DNA from: an uncultured Oscillospiraceae bacterium
GTDB lineage: Bacteria; Bacillota_A; Clostridia; Oscillospirales; Oscillospiraceae
Assembly: GCA_900754605.1 (NCBI GenBank)
Contig: CAAEDK010000048.1
Coordinates: forward strand, 1 to 27,612
Reading direction: 5' to 3'
DNA: 27,612 bases
Both the position numbers and the translations under genes were made by a program. Shown here one piece after another: positions 7,408 through 14,700 of this stretch (positions within the stretch are counted from its first letter, which is position 1; every line of letters starts with the position of its first letter). The notes beneath the pieces were generated by a model that was not told the origin of the DNA, made no database searches, and saw nothing but the letters and a program-made list of their open reading frames with translations.

Positions 7408-7545
7408 CCACATTCTTTTCAGACAAGACCTGCGCGTTGTGGGGCCGCGGGACAGCGGCTCCGTAACGATTCCCCGCACCATTTCAGCAGGTCTGACGCC
7501 ATGGCGCCCCGGCGTATCGAAAGCCTCTACGCAGTATCTTGCTAT
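7295..7545 (-). ncRNA. Structured leader RNA of the DUF3268/sigma operon
   Basis: From the expected transcription start near 7545 the minus-strand RNA folds into two domains. Domain I is closed by AGACCTGC/GCAGGTCT (7426-7433 with 7487-7494) and contains GCCGC/GCGGC with a 6-nt loop plus a bulged GTGGGG/CCCCGCAC stem. Domain II is a hairpin of about 30 bp (7309-7340 with 7379-7407) with an inner GCTGGA/TCCAGC stem, followed by two U-runs. It occupies the 5' leader of a DUF3268 gene. A cis-regulatory candidate called the DUF3268 RNA motif has, as I recall, been described from comparative genomics, and this may be a member; that identification is unverified. It may act as an attenuator or as a stand-alone small RNA. 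Confidence 0.7.
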
Positions 7546-7551
7546 ATTGGA

Positions 7552-7580
7552 ATTATAGCAGAATCCATCCAAAAAGTCAA
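7552..7580 (-). promoter_or_regulatory. Strong sigma-A promoter of the leader RNA/DUF3268/sigma operon
   Basis: On the minus strand TTGACT (7575-7580) and TATAAT (7552-7557) are separated by exactly 17 bases, close to consensus. The flanks are AT-rich. A start of transcription near 7545 gives a leader of about 315 bases to the DUF3268-like start. Confidence 0.88.
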
Positions 7581-7627
7581 TAAAAATCACAAAAAACACA
7601 GTGATTTTCGCAAAAATCCCACTCATT

Positions 7628-7658
7628 TCAGTCTGGGAGTATCCATCTCAGTCTGGGA
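7628..7658. repeat. Two direct repeats, 20-bp period, upstream of the promoter
   Basis: TCAGTCTGGGA occurs at 7628-7638 and again at 7648-7658, exactly 20 bases (about two helical turns) apart. They lie 48-78 bases upstream of the -35 box of the leader promoter and just past the stop of the signal-peptide protein. The same-face spacing suits an activator or repressor dimer. Near-identical decamers recur in the S1-protein coding repeats at 10800-11140. Confidence 0.5.
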
Positions 7659-7670
7659 CAATTTCAGGGC

Positions 7671-8225
7671 TCAGTATTCGTCATCGTCCCCATCCTCCCA
7701 GTTATCACAAACCGACTGCTGGCGCCGTTTGGCAATGTAGAGCGCGGCCAGACCCGCCCCAGCGAGGGCCAAGCCGGTCAGGAACAGGATCAGCGTGCCG
7801 ACTGGGATGCCGCCTGAGTTTGCATCAGGTTCTTCCTGCTGCGCCACATCCGCAGCGGCGTCTTGTGACGGCTCAGCCGGCTCCTGTACAGCCTGGCCTT
7901 GCCCCGTGAGCGGATCTGGGATAGGTACCGTGGAATTGAGGCAGCTGAGGGTATAGGTCTTGCTGCCGCCCAAATCCATGGTCAGTACTCCGCTGCTGTC
8001 TACAACAATGGGGGCCGGGAATACTCCGGCGTCAGTGCGTAGTTCAAACTCTACACCCGCCCAGCGCGTTCCAAGCTGCAGAATCAGTTGATCTGGCTGC
8101 TGTGTCAGTTGTGGTTCTGTGCCATCGGTATCGGCCAAAGCCGCTGGACACAACACTGACATCAACATTACAATCACCAACAGAGACAGGCAGGCCCGTC
8201 CCGTTTTCTTTCTCGTTCTATTCAT
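7671..8225 (-). CDS. Secreted/anchored protein with signal peptide and C-terminal TM helix
   Basis: The protein has 184 residues and no family I recognise. Residues 1-31 are a signal peptide (basic NRTRKKTGR, hydrophobic core, ALADT cleavage region). A compact beta-rich extracellular part (QLILQLGTRWAGVEFELRTD) follows, then a Pro/Glu/Ala-rich linker (about 110-140). One TM helix (about 143-164) ends in KRRQQ and an acidic cytoplasmic tail WEDGDDDEY. This is a type I single-pass surface protein. ATG 8225 follows AGGAG by ten bases. It lies downstream of the DUF4143 ATPase and that gene's terminator. It may be part of the conjugation surface or envelope apparatus; this is inference. Confidence 0.8.
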   Translation of the reverse strand: MNRTRKKTGRACLSLLVIVMLMSVLCPAALADTDGTEPQLTQQPDQLILQLGTRWAGVEFELRTDAGVFPAPIVVDSSGVLTMDLGGSKTYTLSCLNSTVPIPDPLTGQGQAVQEPAEPSQDAAADVAQQEEPDANSGGIPVGTLILFLTGLALAGAGLAALYIAKRRQQSVCDNWEDGDDDEY

Positions 8226-8254
8226 CTTAGTTCATCTCCTCTTCGCAGAAAATG

Positions 8255-8291
8255 AATCAGGGTGAACGCACCTCATGCGTTCACCCTGATT
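8255..8291 (-). terminator. Intrinsic terminator of the DUF4143 ATPase gene
   Basis: A perfect 16-bp stem (AATCAGGGTGAACGCA at 8255-8270 with 8276-8291) and a 5-nt loop are followed on the minus strand by CATTTTC, a short U-run. It lies 19 bases after the ATPase stop and before the ribosome binding site of the next gene. Confidence 0.8.
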
Positions 8292-8309
8292 CCAAGTGCT
8301 ATCCAAATT

Positions 8310-9626
8310 CTACTGTGTTTCACCATCCAGCAGGAAATCCAGCGCATTCACGATCTTAATCCCGTTGATGTCGGTATCCAGCGGCTGATCCATCGTAATG
8401 ACGACTTTCTCGTAGTTGTCCTGTACCGCCATCAGAGGCGCCAGTTCCCGTTTCCGTGTTTCAGAATCACTCATGGTTTCGGTCACTTGGATATATCTTT
8501 TGGGGCCGTTGCTGGTTGCGATAAAATCGATCTCCTTATCGTCCAGTTTCCCAATCGCCACATCGTATCCACGCCGGAACAGTTCCAAATATATGATATT
8601 CTCCAGCAGATGGCCGGTGTCACCGCCCCGGTCACCCAGCAGGTAATTGCGAAGGCCAGTATCCACGATATAATACTTGCCCAGTGTCCGCAGATAATCC
8701 TTTCCCTTGATGTCAAACCGCTTGACCTCATAGAAGATATAGGACTCCAGCAGGGCGTCTATATAGGCCGAGATGGTCTGCACGGCTGGCTTGCTCTTAC
8801 GGTTCCCCTCCTCCAGGAGGCCCTCCGTCACAAGCGTGTTGCCGATGGAGCGGATCGAGGTGTTGTTCCCAATGTTGTCGGACAGAAAGAGGATGATCTT
8901 CCGCAAAAGCAGTGCGTCTGTAATGGCCCGCTGTTCCTTCCGGCGGCCGCGCTCCAGGATGTCCCGCACTACCACAGCAGAGTAAATGCCATCCAGCAGC
9001 ATATGGACCTTTTTTTGATCAAGCCCGGTTTCCGAAATGGCTGGCATCCCGCCGAAGCGGATGTATGCCTGAAACAGTTCCCGCAAATCCATCATTTGTC
9101 CCTGTTTGTCAATGGCCCGCTTCCGTTGGCCGCCTGCGGGAGATTGATATGACTCCACTGTGTACCCTTGAAAATCAAGGAATTCCGCAAAGGAGAGGGG
9201 CAGCATCTTCACTTCCACATATCGGCCGGACAGGTAGGTGGACAACTCGGATGAGAGCAAAAAAGCATTGGAGCCGGTTACATAGATGTCGCAGTCTAGG
9301 TCGATCCGAAAGGAGTTGACCGCATTCTGCCACTGGGGGACCTTTTGAACCTCATCAAAAAAGAGGTAAAGCCTCTTCCCCGCCAGTTTCCGCTCCATTA
9401 CCGCTTGGTAGAGAGCCTTGCTATCCATATCGGCGTACTGCATAGACTCAAAATTCATAGAGACGATCTGCTCCGCTGCCACACCGTTTTCCCTAAGGTG
9501 CTCTTCCATCAGTTCCAGCAGGCTGGACTTCCCACAACGCCGAATACCGGTGACCACTTTTATGAGGTCTGTGTCCTGGAACGAAATCAATTGCTTTAAA
9601 TACCGAGTACGGTTCCTGAGTTCCAT
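8310..9626 (-). CDS. AAA+ ATPase with C-terminal DUF4143 domain
   Basis: The protein has 438 residues. The N-terminal P-loop is GIRRCGKSS (27-35), Walker B is LYLFFDEVQ (about 86-94) and a sensor-like VTGSNAFLLS follows. The C-terminal half carries the DUF4143 pattern: YYIVDTGLRNYLLG, HLLENIIYLELFRRGYDV and the KEIDFIA signature that resembles a restriction-endonuclease-like core. The family is common in bacteria and archaea, its function is undefined, and links to DNA processing or stress have been proposed. ATG 9626 follows GGGAGG by seven bases. The gene has its own promoter and palindromes upstream and its own terminator, so it behaves as a self-contained cassette at the end of the transfer operon. 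Confidence 0.9.
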   Translation of the reverse strand: MELRNRTRYLKQLISFQDTDLIKVVTGIRRCGKSSLLELMEEHLRENGVAAEQIVSMNFESMQYADMDSKALYQAVMERKLAGKRLYLFFDEVQKVPQWQNAVNSFRIDLDCDIYVTGSNAFLLSSELSTYLSGRYVEVKMLPLSFAEFLDFQGYTVESYQSPAGGQRKRAIDKQGQMMDLRELFQAYIRFGGMPAISETGLDQKKVHMLLDGIYSAVVVRDILERGRRKEQRAITDALLLRKIILFLSDNIGNNTSIRSIGNTLVTEGLLEEGNRKSKPAVQTISAYIDALLESYIFYEVKRFDIKGKDYLRTLGKYYIVDTGLRNYLLGDRGGDTGHLLENIIYLELFRRGYDVAIGKLDDKEIDFIATSNGPKRYIQVTETMSDSETRKRELAPLMAVQDNYEKVVITMDQPLDTDINGIKIVNALDFLLDGETQ

Positions 9627-9667
9627 GAACTCACCTCCCAGTCATCATCTTATCACATCCCTTCTAA

Positions 9668-9697
9668 ATTGTAAAGTTGATAATATCAATGTGACAA
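9668..9697 (-). promoter_or_regulatory. Predicted promoter of the DUF4143 ATPase gene
   Basis: On the minus strand TTGTCA (9692-9697) and TACAAT (9668-9673) are 18 bases apart in an AT-rich setting between the S1-protein stop and the ATPase start. Confidence 0.65.
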
Positions 9698-9725
9698 ATT
9701 TCGATTTTTATTTTTTTTGTCACAT
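9677..9725. promoter_or_regulatory. Nested palindromes over the ATPase promoter
   Basis: TTGATA-A-TATCAA (9677-9689) is a perfect palindrome lying inside the -35/-10 spacer. Beside it, ATGTGACAAA (9689-9698) and its complement (9716-9725) form a wider inverted repeat whose left arm contains the -35 box. Binding to either would block RNA polymerase, so autoregulation or a dedicated repressor is likely. The wider repeat could also form a weak terminator for the S1 gene. Confidence 0.5.
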
Positions 9726-9733
9726 CAAAAGCA

Positions 9734-11305
9734 TTATCGAGTTGTAGACATATGTGTGATCACACCCCAGATCCGGTTGTTCTCGTGGTTGATACCGAGG
9801 ATGCGCACAGTCGCCCTGGCGCCCCGTGGCGGCCGGCCGCGCTTGGGATAGGTACATAGGCAGTCGACGCCTCCGTCCAGGGATACGAACACGCCGTTGA
9901 GGTCCACCATGCTGACGGTGCCCACGTAGCGGTTGCCCACCACATATTTCTTCAAGGCCTTTTCGTAGGGGTTTTCCATCGCCTGCTTTACCGATGCGGA
10001 CACCCGAGGGTGGCTGCGGTCGCTGCGGTCCACCTCTAGGACCTTGACCAGCACGCGCTGGCCAGGCTGATAGTGCTGTGCGGCATCCACCCACCGCTGA
10101 TAGGAAAGTTCCCGCAGCGGGATGTAGCACTCCGCGCCGAACAGGTCAATAAAGATGCCGGCCCGGATAACGGAGATAACCCGGGCCTCTGCACGGATTC
10201 CTTCATAGATCTGATAGTTGCCGTCCCGGTCGGTACGGAAATAATACTCCCGCCGCTTGAGTGCCATAGCCTCCAGACGGCTGGCAGCCACTACATTGTT
10301 TTCCTGGTCGACGCCCTTGACAATGTAGTCCACCTCCGCACCCAGTCTCTTATTGAGCAGATAGTGGAGTACATCACCCCGAGGCTGCCCGCGATAATCC
10401 TCCGGCTCCTCAATAGCCTCCAACACCGGAATGATCACTTTGAAGTCACCATGGTAGATGACCGCATAGGACATCTCCGGGTTGTCTGCCAGCCGCTCCA
10501 CACCCTGGATTGTGCCGGTGAGTATCTTCTTACTTTTAAGGGATTCCACCAGATCCAGCAGATCGCTGCGCAGCCGGTCTGTATCTGTCTGCACGGTACG
10601 CTCGGCGTCAATGGAGACGACCCTCTGGCGGCGCCGGCCAGGCATCCGGAGTTTTTGGGACTGCCCTGTATTGGTTTCCTCCTCATCGGAGGCCTCAGCG
10701 TCAGAAGCATCGGATTTTGGTTCCGCCTCAGATACCTTCTTGCGGGTGCTCCTGCGGCGCCTTGCGGGCGGCGCGCCGGCCTCCGCATCCTGAACTGATT
10801 CCGAGTCAGTCTGGGGCGTATCGTCATTTTCACCAGGCTGAAGCCGCTCATCGCAATCTCCTCCCGAATCAGACTCGGTCTGGGAATCGGAGGCACCTTC
10901 GCCAGGTTCGGTACCTGGTTGCCCGCCAGGCTGAGGCAGCTCATCCTGAAAATTATACTCAGTCTGGGGAACGTCATCAGGTTCCAAACTGGATTCTGTT
11001 TCAGTCTGGGAACCAGAGTCGCCTTCACCAGGTTCAGCACCAGGCTGAAGCGATTCATCTTGGGATGCATCCCCATCATTCTCAGTCTGGGGATGCGGTG
11101 CCTGGCCATCCGCAGCTTCGCCCAAATTCTCGTCAGTCTGGGAGGCATCCGGGTCCAATGTAGTCGCACTTGCCAGTTCCAGATCGATCATGCCCGCAGG
11201 CGGGCTCCCATCTGGGTACAATTCCGAATCGGTCAGGCCGGCAGTAATGCCATCCTGCTTTTCTTCAGAGTTCTGTTCCTGAATCTCTTTCTTGGTTTTT
11301 GCCAT
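9734..11305 (-). CDS. Double-S1-domain RNA-binding protein with acidic repeat N-terminus
   Basis: The protein has 523 residues. Residues 1 to about 200 are low-complexity and strongly acidic, built from loose repeats around SQTE/PQTE and LQPGxEPGEG, with a basic patch PPARRRRSTRKK near 180. After a middle domain, two OB-fold S1 domains follow at about 370-440 (EARVISVIRAGIFIDLFGAECYIP...LVKVLEVD) and 450-523 (YVGTVSMVDLNGVFVSLDGGVDC). S1 domains bind single-stranded RNA or DNA. It follows the VirD4 gene by 42 bases with AGGAGG ten bases before ATG 11305. Such proteins recur beside coupling proteins in clostridial conjugative elements, but their role there is not established. Confidence 0.85.
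   Translation of the reverse strand: MAKTKKEIQEQNSEEKQDGITAGLTDSELYPDGSPPAGMIDLELASATTLDPDASQTDENLGEAADGQAPHPQTENDGDASQDESLQPGAEPGEGDSGSQTETESSLEPDDVPQTEYNFQDELPQPGGQPGTEPGEGASDSQTESDSGGDCDERLQPGENDDTPQTDSESVQDAEAGAPPARRRRSTRKKVSEAEPKSDASDAEASDEEETNTGQSQKLRMPGRRRQRVVSIDAERTVQTDTDRLRSDLLDLVESLKSKKILTGTIQGVERLADNPEMSYAVIYHGDFKVIIPVLEAIEEPEDYRGQPRGDVLHYLLNKRLGAEVDYIVKGVDQENNVVAASRLEAMALKRREYYFRTDRDGNYQIYEGIRAEARVISVIRAGIFIDLFGAECYIPLRELSYQRWVDAAQHYQPGQRVLVKVLEVDRSDRSHPRVSASVKQAMENPYEKALKKYVVGNRYVGTVSMVDLNGVFVSLDGGVDCLCTYPKRGRPPRGARATVRILGINHENNRIWGVITHMSTTR
10790..11150 (-). repeat. Degenerate coding repeats in the S1-protein N-terminus
   Basis: Six copies of the decamer family CAGTCTGGGR (near 10808, 10873, 10956, 11002, 11081 and 11134), interleaved with CCAGGCTGAAG/CCAGGTTC-type units, encode the (S/P)QTE and PGxEPGEG-type motifs. 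Spacing is irregular (46-83 bases), in multiples that keep the frame. Repeat-driven length variation between related elements is expected. Confidence 0.65.
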
Positions 11306-11347
11306 GGTATTGAGTCCTCCTTTGTTTTTTCATCGTGCTTTAATTAC

Positions 11348-13339
11348 TCAAAAATCCGTCGGCGGCCTAGCGCTCTCATAGAGGGTCTTGGGCCGTTTGG
11401 CGGGTTTTGACGGTTGTTCTGGCGGCGCAGCAGCCGGGGGCGCGCTAGTTTGAGCTGGAGCAGCAGGCTTCTCGCCCTGTTTTGCTGCAGACGCTCCGCG
11501 ACCTGCTGTTTTCTCTTTTGCCGTCTTCTTTTTTTCCGGTGGTGGAGTTTCCTCCGCTTGTGGGTGGACCATCACCGGAGCGGGCTTCTCCTCAGGATGT
11601 GCAGGCTTGTAGTCCCGGATATGGGCCTTCACGCATTCTTTGGCATACGGGTGTTCCGTAAAGTCAAACTTCTTGGCCCGCAGAACCTTCTGTCCGCGGA
11701 TGATGATGAGCAGTTCATCGTTGGGCAGGCGCAGCACCTCATCTGGAGTCAGTACGCGGCGGCGGCCGATTCCCTCTGTGTAGCGGTATTGAGGAATAAC
11801 CTGCGCAAGGGCGATACTTTGTCGTGTGGTCATAGTGGAGTTGACTTCCACTGTCATGTCTCCGCTGCGGGCACTGAAGTATTGCGCCGACACATCATCA
11901 GTGGCTCCCAACATAACCTGCGTATCCGCGTTGCCTAATAGTTCCGCCCACAGATTATCGGGATACCGGTTCTGAAGCTGAGGCAGGCTCTGGCAGACCA
12001 TCAAAATCTGCAGGGCCCTTGAGCGTACTGTGCTGAGTCGCCGGCCAAAGTCAGGGATCACGCCAATGTTGTTCATCTCATCCAATATGATATTGACCGG
12101 CACCTTGCATCGCTGCTCCGGCATACTGTCCGCATAGCGCACCAACTTAATGAACAAAAATACAAAGAAAAGAGACGACAAAAACTCAAGAGATGAGTTT
12201 TGGTCGTCCAAGATGATAAAGTATGCGCATTTTTGTTTGCCCGGCAGTGACAAATCAATATCCGAGCGACGGGTAATCTGACGCACGGCTTCGCTTTGCA
12301 ACACCTGAAGCCTGGTTCCAAGGCCAAGCACAATGCCAGCCCGTACTGCATCACTGCCTTGACTGAACAGGCTGTATGGAGCCTTAGCCGGATGGTCCAG
12401 CGGCAGCCGATCAAAAATCATAGTCAGTTCTTTTTCTGTGTTCTGGGTGATCATTTGATAGACGGCCGGCAGGTTTTTCTCCTCCGGTTTGCGGGTAGAG
12501 TCCATATCCACATAAAGGATCAGGCTTTTGAGCAGATTTGCCTCGCCATTATCCCAGAAATGATCACTCTCACCATCTCCCTTCGTGTTGGCGATGATGA
12601 CATCGGTAAGCACCTGTGCCATGAGGGTGTCCCCGCCCAGGTCGAACATACAGTTCCAGGAGTCGCCAAGTTCCGGCTGTAACAGATTGTAGACCCGAAC
12701 TAGATAGCCGTGCTTGCGAAACAGTTCTGCCGTGTCCGCATACATTTCGGATTTTGGATCTGAAATCACCACGGATTCCCCGCGCCGGATACTCTGGAAC
12801 AGCGCCGGGCGGATGATTCCGCGGGATTTCATTGTTCCGCTTGCGCCGAAGACGGCAATGTGCTTATTGAGCCGGGTATCCTCCGGCAGACAAATGACGG
12901 CTCCTTTCTCCGTCTTGCCTAAGATAATCCCCTTCGCATGGCCGGGGCTGCTGATCTCCAGGATGGCACGCATCTCCTTGTCGCTCATCCACCCCGCTGT
13001 GCCATAGGTCCCCCGCTTACTGCGGGAGAAATTGCGAGGATCATAGTCGCCATTGCCAAATCGATCTTGGAAATGGATGAAAAGATATACACCACTGCCG
13101 ATGACTGCCACAAGGGCAACGCATTTCAGACCGCTTGCGGTCATGGCGCTCCGCCAGCAGCACACCGGCGAAAAACAGATCGCGTCCATTGTGGCTTTGC
13201 CAGTGATCCCGCCCTCTGCAAGCCACTTCTGATAATTGAGGTTGAATTGGTTGACCAACCCACCTATGTAAAAAATCGCCGCCATACTCAGTATGACGGC
13301 GAGTACAATTCCTATTGTGCGAATATACTTCGACTGCAT
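11348..13339 (-). CDS. VirD4/TraG-type conjugation coupling ATPase
   Basis: This 663-residue inner-membrane motor brings the relaxase-DNA complex to the type IV secretion channel. Two TM helices lie at about 8-30 and 70-90. Walker A is GASGTMKS (165-172), followed by the family block SVVISDPKSEMYADTAELF. Walker B and the TraM-recognition region appear as NIILDEMNNIGVIPDFGRRL and ILMVCQSLPQL. From about residue 578 to the end it is a Pro/Ala/Lys-rich disordered tail ending RPPTDF. ATG 13339 follows AGGGGGG by six bases, 18 bases after the winged-helix gene. Other coupling-protein names such as TcpA would describe the same role. Confidence 0.95.
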   Translation of the reverse strand: MQSKYIRTIGIVLAVILSMAAIFYIGGLVNQFNLNYQKWLAEGGITGKATMDAICFSPVCCWRSAMTASGLKCVALVAVIGSGVYLFIHFQDRFGNGDYDPRNFSRSKRGTYGTAGWMSDKEMRAILEISSPGHAKGIILGKTEKGAVICLPEDTRLNKHIAVFGASGTMKSRGIIRPALFQSIRRGESVVISDPKSEMYADTAELFRKHGYLVRVYNLLQPELGDSWNCMFDLGGDTLMAQVLTDVIIANTKGDGESDHFWDNGEANLLKSLILYVDMDSTRKPEEKNLPAVYQMITQNTEKELTMIFDRLPLDHPAKAPYSLFSQGSDAVRAGIVLGLGTRLQVLQSEAVRQITRRSDIDLSLPGKQKCAYFIILDDQNSSLEFLSSLFFVFLFIKLVRYADSMPEQRCKVPVNIILDEMNNIGVIPDFGRRLSTVRSRALQILMVCQSLPQLQNRYPDNLWAELLGNADTQVMLGATDDVSAQYFSARSGDMTVEVNSTMTTRQSIALAQVIPQYRYTEGIGRRRVLTPDEVLRLPNDELLIIIRGQKVLRAKKFDFTEHPYAKECVKAHIRDYKPAHPEEKPAPVMVHPQAEETPPPEKKKTAKEKTAGRGASAAKQGEKPAAPAQTSAPPAAAPPEQPSKPAKRPKTLYESARPPTDF

Positions 13340-13357
13340 GGCAGTCCCCCCTTCCAG

Positions 13358-14509
13358 TCAGATCTCATCTGCCTGAGGTCCGATCCCCAGCGCCGCCTCC
13401 AAGTCAGTCATGCTGATTTCACGCAGCTGTGCCCGAGGGCCGATATACCCGTGCAGGAATGGGCATTGCCAGGGGAAACACATGATCTCATATGGGACCT
13501 TGCTGTGCTCCAGCGCCTGCCGCACCCGCACAAGCCGTGCGATGTCGCCGTCCAAGTGGGAGAGAATCAGGGTATTCCCGTTTTGAGCGTCATACTCCAT
13601 CACGCCCGGTCCCACTGTACGCATCTGCTCCGGAAAGACAACTGACAGGACCCGCTCTTTCCAGTCTGGGAGCGTTAGGAGCCTCAGCAGTCGGATTCCC
13701 TGCTCTGTCATTGGGATAAAATGTACGTGTGGATAGATACGGTCAAAACGCAGTTCTATGCGGCCGCTTTTATCCGACTCCAGCAAGGTCTGCAGGGCCA
13801 AATCCATATTCTCTCCCAACAGAAGTGCATGGTCTGCCCGGGCGGGGCCTGCATTCATACGGGATAATTCTTCCAAATGCCGTGCTGTCTTGAACTCGCC
13901 CATACCGCTCCACTTCATCACTGCATTGCGCGTGTTATAGACAGCATAACAGTAACCAGGGCTGAAGAGCGCGCCCGTGAGCCGTGTGAAAATCGTCTTG
14001 TTCATTTCCGCATGGTCCAGCCGCTTCACGGATTTTGCCGTGTAAAAACTCGCCCCATCCAGTACAACCTGCTGAATTGCCCGCCTTTGGAGAACAGGCA
14101 GTAGAAAAGGACGTGTCTCCACGTCCGCAACCAAGCACATCGCCACCGTCTCTGCGACTCGGTGGTTGCGCTCGATATGTTCCGCACTCCCAGAAAAACG
14201 ATGATTTCGAGTGATGTCTAAATAGTGTGCGAGGGCTGCCGGATGGAGGGTCTGCAGGAGGGGGAGCGCACTCTTATACAGCCGGATTGTCCGCCGCTCG
14301 CCCCTCCCACTTGTGGTAATCATTTTACAGGAGCCAAGGTCTGCCCCAGTGGAGGTGCGGAAGTCCTGCACATGCTCCAGCCGGTGGACAAGGTCCTCCA
14401 GCGTCCGGCTGCTGCCTAACAGATGCAGAGAGCGCATGGGGTATTCCCCAGCAATGGCCAGTAAAAGCAGCAGGCGGTAAACATGACTGCCCGGTCGCAG
14501 TGTGATCAT
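13358..14509 (-). CDS. Winged-helix protein, Replic_Relax-like
   Basis: The protein has 383 residues. The N-terminal ~90 residues look like a winged helix (YRLLLLLAIAGEYPMRSLHL...LEHVQDFR) followed by a wing with basic residues (TTSGRGERRTIRLY). The middle and C-terminal parts are mixed alpha/beta and unrecognised. Overall layout and neighbourhood next to VirD4 resemble replication-relaxation (Replic_Relax) proteins of conjugative elements, which are thought to bind near origins; this is a moderate-confidence assignment. ATG 14509 overlaps the stop of the small basic gene as ATGA, so coupled translation replaces a Shine-Dalgarno. An in-frame TTG at 14566 with GGGAGG is an alternative start. 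Confidence 0.65.
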   Translation of the reverse strand: MITLRPGSHVYRLLLLLAIAGEYPMRSLHLLGSSRTLEDLVHRLEHVQDFRTSTGADLGSCKMITTSGRGERRTIRLYKSALPLLQTLHPAALAHYLDITRNHRFSGSAEHIERNHRVAETVAMCLVADVETRPFLLPVLQRRAIQQVVLDGASFYTAKSVKRLDHAEMNKTIFTRLTGALFSPGYCYAVYNTRNAVMKWSGMGEFKTARHLEELSRMNAGPARADHALLLGENMDLALQTLLESDKSGRIELRFDRIYPHVHFIPMTEQGIRLLRLLTLPDWKERVLSVVFPEQMRTVGPGVMEYDAQNGNTLILSHLDGDIARLVRVRQALEHSKVPYEIMCFPWQCPFLHGYIGPRAQLREISMTDLEAALGIGPQADEI

Positions 14510-14700
14510 TGGGACTGCCCGGTCGTGTCTGATTTTAAGGCATGGCTTTTCCTCTCTTTGCCGCAAAACGCCTCCCTGTCACCTTGGGAAACCCTTGATT
14601 TTTCAGGTATTTTCCTGCGTTTCGGATTTACGTGGAAAAATGGGGTGAAACTGGGCCTCAAATCCCGTACTTTTTTAGTCCCAAATTTCGCTCGTTTCAT
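14506..14700 (-). CDS. Small basic protein, 64 residues
   Basis: This short frame starts at ATG 14700, nine bases after GGAGG, inside the last 26 bases of the DUF6100-like gene. It ends in an ATGA overlap with the winged-helix gene. The product is very basic (MKRAKFGTKKVRDLRP, NPKRRKIPEKSR, GKERKSHALK) and has no recognised domain. The ribosome binding site and the stop-start overlap are the evidence that it is translated. A basic protein of this size could bind DNA or RNA, or it could be mainly a coupling leader for the next gene. Confidence 0.55.
   Translation of the reverse strand: MKRAKFGTKKVRDLRPSFTPFFHVNPKRRKIPEKSRVSQGDREAFCGKERKSHALKSDTTGQSQ

Noticed and set aside
7393..7626. 77-codon minus-strand frame across the sigma-operon promoter
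   Set aside because: It reads through the -35/-10 boxes and the structured leader; the promoter and RNA structure explain this sequence better.
8262..9152. 296-codon + strand frame opposite the DUF4143 ATPase
   Set aside because: It begins in the terminator hairpin, has no family match, and lies antisense to a well-defined ATPase.
9751..9764. GTGTGATCACAC-type palindrome near the S1-protein stop
   Set aside because: It lies within the coding end of the S1 gene and is short enough to be chance; no promoter is placed to use it.
10073..10798. 241-codon + strand frame opposite the S1 protein
   Set aside because: It is antisense to the S1-domain coding sequence and has no start signal or domain.
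14567..14674. Possible terminator between the DUF6100-like and winged-helix genes
   Set aside because: The candidate stem around CCTTGGGAAACCCTTG does not pair as an inverted repeat, and the stretch is better explained as the small basic gene.
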